Shown here one piece after another: positions 5,627 to 9,039 of a stretch of DNA of 9,039 nucleotides (the first letter of the stretch is position 1; each line of letters opens with the position of its first letter). The stretch is taken from NCBI GenBank assembly GCA_902462665.1, contig CABQCM010000028.1:1-9039 (forward strand). The letters are read 5' to 3'. A program made the translations under genes and the position numbers. This DNA comes from an uncultured Oscillospiraceae bacterium. Its GTDB lineage: Bacteria > Bacillota > Clostridia > Oscillospirales > Acutalibacteraceae. A model generated the notes under the pieces. It was not told where the DNA came from. It did no database searches and saw nothing but the letters and a program-made list of their open reading frames with translations.

Positions 5627-5790
5627 TTAAATAGTTCCTCTTTCTTCCCGCTGCCCTTTGAGGCGGCTCTTTTTTTGTCGAATCGTCCCGATCAAATCAG
5701 CAACTTCACTAAGTTCTGTACCGGCTGATAAGTGATTCCTCTGAAAGTAAAATTTTCTTTGTCGAAAAAATCTTTTTCTCTCTTTTTTTC
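5627..5790 (-). pseudogene. Possible frameshifted remnant of a small phage gene
   Basis: This fills most of the 260-bp stretch between the IS and the lipoprotein gene. On the minus strand one frame reads DFFDKENFTFRGITYQPVQN and then stops soon after. The next frame carries on as ELSEVADLIGTIRQKKSRLK and GQREERGTI to a TAA at 5627. A single-base shift near 5710 would join them into a protein-like sequence. No start with a ribosome binding site is evident. The region is AT-rich and this may be chance; the plus-strand terminator at 5650-5676 lies inside it. Confidence 0.3.
5650..5676 (+). terminator. Rho-independent terminator, plus strand
   Basis: Stem GCTGCC 5650-5655 / GGCGGC 5662-5667 (one G-T pair) with loop CTTTGA, followed by a T-rich run 5668-5676. 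It lies downstream of the IS right end and about 175 bp before the lipoprotein gene, so it would stop rightward transcription from tnpB/omega-RNA before that gene. Confidence 0.6.
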
Positions 5791-5851
5791 AATTAAAATG
5801 AGGAAAATTAGTGTCTTATCACTATAGTTCAGTTACAAAGGAGAAATTATA

Positions 5852-6424
5852 ATGAAAAAAGTATCAATGGCTTTCGTTGCGTTACTGTTATGCTTTTGCT
5901 TTTTATTGGCTTCGTGCTCCGACAATGCAAAAATGAGAGAATTAGAATCAGAAAATGCAGCATTAAAAGAGCAGCTTTCTAAATCAAGCCAGACTTCTCC
6001 ATCGTCCTCTTCAACTTCCTCAACCTCTTCGCCTTCTTCAACGCCTTCGTCTTCATCCACTTCCTCCGACCAAGGCGTCCAGCTTCATGACGATCAATAC
6101 GTCACCATCTCCTTCTTAGGCTGTGAAAAGGGAAAATATGACGAGGAACTGGTATTTCAAATAGTGAATAAAACAAACGTAGAACTCACATTTCAGTCGG
6201 GATCAATGGCCCTTGATGGTGAAAGTTTAGGCCGTGTTTCTGGGAGCGAACCCGTAGCAGCCCAAAGCCGTGGTAAGGTTCGCTTCTCTACAGAGGAAGC
6301 ATTTCCTACTTTTTCTCCTAGTACCATTTCGGGAAATATTCGTGTTATCGACTTTTCGAAGACTATTTTTGAAAACAATGAATGGTCTTATGATGTTGAT
6401 TTTGTCAATGTATCCCTACAATAG
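5852..6424 (+). CDS. Secreted lipoprotein with Ser/Thr linker and beta-rich domain
   Basis: 190 aa. A type II signal peptide MKKVSMAFVALLLCFCFLLA leads to lipobox LLASC with Cys22 as the lipidated residue. Residues 25-45 form a short charged coiled coil (KMRELESENAALKEQL). Residues 44-73 are almost pure Ser/Thr/Pro, a flexible wall-spanning linker. The remaining ~115 residues (YVTISFLGCEKG to the end VDFVNVSLQ) alternate short strands, as in small beta-sandwich domains of Gram-positive lipoproteins. The start has AGGAG 8 nt upstream. It is the only plus-strand gene among minus-strand neighbours and has its own terminator, as expected of a moron. By position it resembles superinfection-exclusion lipoproteins in lysogeny modules, but I see no sequence match. 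Confidence 0.85.
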   Translation: MKKVSMAFVALLLCFCFLLASCSDNAKMRELESENAALKEQLSKSSQTSPSSSSTSSTSSPSSTPSSSSTSSDQGVQLHDDQYVTISFLGCEKGKYDEELVFQIVNKTNVELTFQSGSMALDGESLGRVSGSEPVAAQSRGKVRFSTEEAFPTFSPSTISGNIRVIDFSKTIFENNEWSYDVDFVNVSLQ

Positions 6425-6435
6425 CCCCCGATCTT

Positions 6436-6627
6436 TTACCGTCCTTCGGGGCGGTTTTCTTTTGCCCCCTGCAGCAGGCTGTATAAAATCTCGCTGCGCT
6501 CTTTGTATTTTTCAAACCTCTCCTGCATCCCCCGTTTCGGCAGGGTCATTTTGTAGTTTCCGCTGCACTGGAACAGCTCGTCCATCGCTTCTTCGTAAAG
6601 TTCTTCCAGTAATTTTTCAATGGTCAT
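6436..6627 (-). CDS. Small helical hypothetical protein (63 aa)
   Basis: MTIEKLLEELYEEAMDELFQ is an acidic amphipathic helix. A short CSGNYKMTLPKRG turn follows, then a second charged helix (MQERFEKYKERSEILYSLLQ), as in a two-helix hairpin. AAGGAG lies 9 nt upstream of the start. It converges on the lipoprotein gene: its last six codons are the bases of that gene's terminator hairpin. It is downstream of and on the same strand as the small HTH gene, so probably cotranscribed. Family not recognised. Confidence 0.6.
   Translation of the reverse strand: MTIEKLLEELYEEAMDELFQCSGNYKMTLPKRGMQERFEKYKERSEILYSLLQGAKENRPEGR
6439..6463 (+). terminator. UUCG-loop terminator of the lipoprotein gene
   Basis: Stem CCGTCC 6439-6444 / GGGCGG 6449-6454 closed by a stable TTCG tetraloop, then a T-rich run to 6463, 15 bp after the lipoprotein stop. 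It works only on the plus strand; on the minus strand the bases after the hairpin are not T-rich. Confidence 0.85.
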
Positions 6628-6643
6628 GGCTTTCTCTCCTTAC

Positions 6644-6661
6644 TGTCCTGTTTATAGGACA
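6644..6661. repeat. Perfect inverted repeat, possible operator
   Basis: TGTCCT and AGGACA (6 bp each) separated by 6 nt, just upstream of the ribosome binding site of the 63-aa gene. It overlaps a minus-strand TATAAA at the centre, so it could be a repressor site on a weak internal promoter or an mRNA hairpin. Confidence 0.4.
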
Positions 6662-6698
6662 ATCTGTGTGTAATAATGTGGACAACCTTTCTTACAAA

Positions 6699-6896
6699 TT
6701 AAATTCCAAGAATTTTTTTGATACTCGTTATAATTTTGGGAGTAGCTAACTTTCCCGTTAAAATCTTGTATAAGTAGCTGCTGTCAAAGAACAAACCCGT
6801 ATCTGCCTTTACTTCTGCAATCAACCATTCTTGGGTCTTATTCAGGTCGATCAATCTTTTTTTAATTTCTCGGCCCAAGTTGCAAAGTTCTACCAT
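6699..6896 (-). CDS. Small XRE-like HTH regulator (65 aa)
   Basis: MVELCNLGREIKKRLIDLNK leads into TQEWLIAEVK (helix 2), a short loop, then SSYLYKILTGK as recognition helix, and ends IITSIKKILGI. This is a minimal Cro/CI-type HTH without any other domain, a form common in phages of clostridia. The ribosome binding site GGAGG is 13 nt from the ATG, longer than usual, and no better start is present, so translation may be weak. It is transcribed from the leftward promoter at 7000-7028 and would be the first gene on that transcript. Likely a switch regulator binding the operators just upstream; this is inference. Confidence 0.75.
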   Translation of the reverse strand: MVELCNLGREIKKRLIDLNKTQEWLIAEVKADTGLFFDSSYLYKILTGKLATPKIITSIKKILGI

Positions 6897-6921
6897 TATG
6901 AATGAAACTTCCTCCTCTCCG

Positions 6922-6950
6922 TTGACAATTACGGAATCATGTAATATACT
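6922..6950 (+). promoter_or_regulatory. Rightward promoter P1
   Basis: TTGACA 6922-6927, 17-nt spacer, TATACT 6945-6950. This is almost consensus sigma-A. Start expected near 6957, heading toward the DinD-like gene and integrase. Confidence 0.75.
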
Positions 6951-6973
6951 TTACCTGTAATAATCGAAAAGAA

Positions 6974-7054
6974 ACGTGTTCACGTAATTCTGTAATTTCA
7001 TATTACTACTTGTTCACGTTATTGTCAACGGGAAAGTAACGCAAACACGTTATT
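6974..7054. promoter_or_regulatory. Cluster of repeated operator-like sites
   Basis: Three related sites: TGTTCACGTAATT at 6977-6989, TGTTCACGTTATT at 7011-7023, and CAAACACGTTATT at 7042-7054. The first is also part of a dyad, ACGTG-TT-CACGT at 6974-6985, lying between the two facing promoters. The second fills the spacer of the leftward promoter. TGTAAT recurs at 6940, 6956 and 6991. The pattern is what a phage repressor operator set looks like; the binding protein is not known. Confidence 0.6.
7000..7028 (-). promoter_or_regulatory. Leftward promoter P2
   Basis: On the minus strand TTGACA at 7028-7023, 17-nt spacer, TAATAT at 7005-7000. Start expected near 6993, heading into the small HTH gene at 6896. 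It faces P1, so the two transcripts overlap. Confidence 0.75.
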
Positions 7055-7078
7055 TTCTGTTTTAACCAAAACAAGAGG

Positions 7079-7109
7079 TATAATTATGGGTAATCGGATT
7101 CGCGCATAA
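7079..7109 (+). other. Possible third promoter element and 7-codon leader ORF
   Basis: TATAAT at 7079-7084 could be a -10, but its -35 is poor. Right after, AAGAGG 7 nt before ATG 7086 opens a tiny frame, MGNRIRA, ending in TAA at 7107-7109. The opening resembles that of the real gene at 7216 (MGNKNAI). The two readings of these bases compete, and both are weak. Confidence 0.25.
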
Positions 7110-7137
7110 AAAATGCCCTCCGCCAAAGCAGAGGGCA
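7108..7137 (-). terminator. Leftward Rho-independent terminator
   Basis: Perfect 7-bp stem TGCCCTC 7114-7120 / GAGGGCA 7131-7137 with a 10-nt loop. On the minus strand it is followed by six T (7113-7108). The plus strand has no T-run after the stem. It would stop leftward transcription arriving from the integrase side before it reaches the switch region. Confidence 0.65.
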
Positions 7138-7164
7138 ATAATGTTTAAGCCTAATATATAGTGT

Positions 7165-7194
7165 TTGATAAATTTAAAATACAATATGTATGTT
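7165..7194 (+). promoter_or_regulatory. Weak candidate promoter before the DinD-like gene
   Basis: TTGATA 7165-7170, 18-nt spacer, TATGTT 7189-7194. Both boxes are imperfect in a very AT-rich stretch, so this is only a candidate; P1 upstream may be the real source of transcription. Confidence 0.3.
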
Positions 7195-7215
7195 TGCTTT
7201 TAAAAGGAGGATATT

Positions 7216-8046
7216 ATGGGCAATAAAAACGCTATAAAACTTTTTGAAAACAAACAAATCAGAACCGCATGGGATGAAGAAAGAGAAGAATGGTATTTTT
7301 CAATCGTAGACACTGTCAGTGTATTAACAGATAGTTTGGATTACACAACAGGGAGAAAATATTGGAATAAATTAAAGCAACGCCTCAAAGAAGAGGGAAG
7401 CGAAGTGGTGACAAATTGTCACCAGTTGAAAATGCCGGCGGCAGATGGGAAAATGCGCCTAACCGATGTTGCAGACACCCAGCAACTCTTACGCATCATT
7501 CAATCAATACCATCCCCAAAAGCAGAGCCTTTCAAGCAGTGGCTTGCTATGGTAGGAAGTCAACGTTTGGACGAAACCGCAGACCCGGAACTTGCAATTC
7601 AGCGGGCATTGTATACATACAAGAAGAAAGGCTATTCAGACAAGTGGATTACTCAACGTCTAAAATCCATTGAATTTCGCAAAGAGCTCACTGACGAGTG
7701 GGACAGAGCGGGTATCAAGGACTTGGAGTATGCCATTCTTACCAATGAACTGACAAAAGCGTGGGCTGGAATGACAACAGGCGAGTATAAAGCATACAAA
7801 GGATTAAAGAAGGAAAGTCTACGGGATAATATGACAAATACCGAATTAGTCCTGAATATGCTTGCGGAGGTATCTACCACCGAAATTTCCAGAGCAACCA
7901 ATCCAAAAGGTCTTGAACCTAGTAAAAAAGTGGCGCGACAAGGCGGCACTATTGCTAGAAATGCCCGTAAAGAAATAGAAGAAAAAACTGGTTCGTCAGT
8001 TATTTCTCCACATACAGCCAAAGATATTAAAGAGTTGGATAAATAA
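7216..8046 (+). CDS. BRO-N / DinD-like phage protein (putative antirepressor)
   Basis: 276 aa. The N-terminal third has the BRO-N layout: KLFENKQIRTAWDEEREEWY and FSIVDTVSVLTDS at 8-40, then RKYWNKLKQRLKEEG and the strand-turn QLKMPAADGKMRLTDVADTQ. It continues into LLRIIQSIPSPKAEPFKQWL. The C-terminal half is helical and carries the conserved-looking EYAILTNELTKAWAGMTTGE, LKKESLRDNMTNTELVLNML and ARQGGTIARNARKEIEEKTG. BRO-N proteins bind DNA and often act as phage antirepressors; DinD relatives are SOS-linked. The start has AGGAGG 7 nt upstream. It lies between the switch region and integrase on the same strand, suggesting lysogeny control. Family is confident; activity is inferred. Confidence 0.85.
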   Translation: MGNKNAIKLFENKQIRTAWDEEREEWYFSIVDTVSVLTDSLDYTTGRKYWNKLKQRLKEEGSEVVTNCHQLKMPAADGKMRLTDVADTQQLLRIIQSIPSPKAEPFKQWLAMVGSQRLDETADPELAIQRALYTYKKKGYSDKWITQRLKSIEFRKELTDEWDRAGIKDLEYAILTNELTKAWAGMTTGEYKAYKGLKKESLRDNMTNTELVLNMLAEVSTTEISRATNPKGLEPSKKVARQGGTIARNARKEIEEKTGSSVISPHTAKDIKELDK

Positions 8047-8159
8047 TAAAAAATCCGCCCCACAATACAATAGAGGTCAATGAGATAACCTATAAAGATA
8101 TCGTAGGCAAGATGCTTTAATGCAAGTAAATGTTGTCAACCGGGAAGGAGGAAACGCAA
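8047..8159 (+). other. Short intergenic stretch before integrase, possible gene remnant
   Basis: Between the DinD-like stop and the integrase start, one plus frame reads HNTIEVNEITYKDIVGKML before TAA at 8118-8120, which looks protein-like but has no start codon. TTGTCAAC at 8133-8140 repeats the motif at 7022-7029. No convincing promoter or terminator is seen. Confidence 0.25.
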
Positions 8160-9039
8160 GTGGCAACCGCACGCAAGCTGCCTTCGGGCAGTTACCGGGT
8201 GCAGGTGTTTGCCGGGTATGGCAAAAATGGGAAGCGTGTATACAAATCCTTTACCGCCCCTACCAAGCAGGAGGCGGAGTTTGCCGCGGCCTATTTTTCT
8301 ACCCATCGCCGCGAGGTGCGGACGGATGGGCGCAACCGCACCCTGTCCGAAGCCATCGATCAATACATACAGGTAAAAGACAACCTGCTTTCCCCCACCA
8401 CGCTGGAGGGCTATCGCAAGATCCAGCGCAACCGCTTTCCCACCCTCATGCAGACCAAGCTGTGCAACATCACCAACGAGCTGCTTCAGGAAGCGGTCAA
8501 CGAGGAAGTAAAAACGCCCTGTAAAAACAAAAAAGGACAGACCCTCTCCCCCAAAAGCATTCAAAACGCCTATGGATTGATAGTGTCTGTCCTGAATAAA
8601 TACTACCCCGATCTGAATACCGACGTGGTGCTTCCCACCAAGCCCCCGGTCTTTAAGGAGCTGCTGGAGCCCGACGTCATTTTCAAGGTGGTAAGGGGAA
8701 GCTCCATCGAGTTGCCGGTTCTGCTGGCCATGTGGCTCAGTTTTTCGATGTCCGAGATCCGCGGCCTGACCAAATCGCAGTCGCTGGACGGCGAATACCT
8801 CACCATCCGGGAGGTGGTGGTGGATGTGGAGGGCGAAAGCGTAACCAAACAGAACGCCAAAAATCCCTACCGCAACCGGCGGCACAAAATCCCGCCCTAT
8901 ATCCAAAAACTGATCGAGGCCACCGATCCCACCGAAGACCGTTTGGTGCCTCTCAGCGGCAATGTGATCTACAAACGCTGGTCGCGGCTGCTGGAGCGGA
9001 ATCATCTGCCCCACATGTCCTTTCACGACCTGCGGCATG
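8160..9039 (+). CDS. int: Phage tyrosine integrase, 3' end outside window
   Basis: 293 residues visible from GTG 8160, chosen because GGAGG lies 8 nt upstream. Residues 1-55 form an AP2-like arm-binding domain (KLPSGSYRVQVFAGYGKNGK). About 60-160 is the SAM-like core-binding domain (TLSEAIDQYIQVKDNLLSPT and later SPKSIQNAYGLIVSVLNKYY). The catalytic domain starts near 170 and shows a strand-type Lys region (TKQNAKNPYRNRRHKIPP) and the HDLRH box at 289-293, where the window ends; the tyrosine is not visible. The integrase catalyses site-specific insertion of the phage genome. At the usual first catalytic Arg position (three before the Glu of SEI) there is Ser196 instead, with Arg201 two after the Glu. 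Codons are GC-rich, unlike the AT-rich region before. Confidence 0.92.
   Translation, partial: MATARKLPSGSYRVQVFAGYGKNGKRVYKSFTAPTKQEAEFAAAYFSTHRREVRTDGRNRTLSEAIDQYIQVKDNLLSPTTLEGYRKIQRNRFPTLMQTKLCNITNELLQEAVNEEVKTPCKNKKGQTLSPKSIQNAYGLIVSVLNKYYPDLNTDVVLPTKPPVFKELLEPDVIFKVVRGSSIELPVLLAMWLSFSMSEIRGLTKSQSLDGEYLTIREVVVDVEGESVTKQNAKNPYRNRRHKIPPYIQKLIEATDPTEDRLVPLSGNVIYKRWSRLLERNHLPHMSFHDLRH

Noticed and set aside
5833..6060. Acidic minus-strand frame opposite the lipoprotein
   Set aside because: Its Glu/Asp-rich sequence is only the complement of the Ser-rich linker codons.
5997..6072. TCC/TCT/TCA-rich tract as a microsatellite or CRISPR-like repeat
   Set aside because: It encodes the Ser/Thr/Pro linker of the lipoprotein; units are irregular and there are no spacers.
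8136..9038. 300-codon open frame on the minus strand opposite integrase
   Set aside because: It is a mirror of the GC-rich integrase codons; the plus frame has AP2-like, core-binding and HDLRH motifs and a good ribosome binding site, while the minus frame shows no domain.
1..9039. tRNA genes, att core repeats and replication origin
   Set aside because: No cloverleaf, no convincing long direct repeat and no iteron cluster was seen; the att site would be expected beyond the truncated integrase.

Overview
The window looks like one end of a temperate phage or prophage from a low-to-mid GC Gram-positive host, most likely a gut clostridium (Oscillospiraceae/Lachnospiraceae type). The reasons are AGGAGG-type ribosome binding sites at nearly every gene, the phage gene families present, and a tyrosine integrase running off the right edge. 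No tRNA, rRNA, structural phage gene or CRISPR array is visible.

Left block (1-4187, all minus strand) is a tightly packed early operon read right to left. It starts with a Cro/CI-type HTH protein (3918-4187) and a second small HTH protein (3658-3897). Three tiny proteins follow (70, 55 and 58 aa), then an exported glucosaminidase-type lysozyme, a cysteine-rich protein with a nested second start, a dATP/dGTP diphosphohydrolase-like enzyme, two small unknowns, a P-loop ATPase of RecA/Sak4 type, a Cys-rich protein, and a truncated DUF669-like protein. Several junctions are 4-bp ATGA overlaps. The ATPase + DUF669-like pair suggests phage DNA recombination/replication.

Middle (4211-5543) is a TnpB-only IS200/IS605-type element with both terminal hairpins, an intact TnpB nuclease and a predicted omega-RNA at its right end. 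It sits on the opposite strand just upstream of the first HTH gene. Removing it rebuilds a small open frame ending in an ATGA overlap with that gene, which supports the proposed borders.

Right block (5544-8159) is visibly more AT-rich. It holds a possible frameshifted remnant (minus), a plus-strand lipoprotein gene with its own terminator (a moron-like cassette), two small minus-strand genes (one HTH), and a 320-bp regulatory region. That region contains two near-consensus promoters firing face to face, with repeated operator-like motifs around them. A BRO-N/DinD-like protein follows on the plus strand.

Right end (8160-9039) is a tyrosine integrase cut off at its HxxR motif.

Inferred working: the leftward face-to-face promoter feeds the small HTH gene and perhaps the early operon, while the rightward one feeds the DinD-like gene and integrase. 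This would be a lysis/lysogeny switch without a recognisable full-length CI repressor. The lipoprotein and the TnpB element are later insertions into this module.
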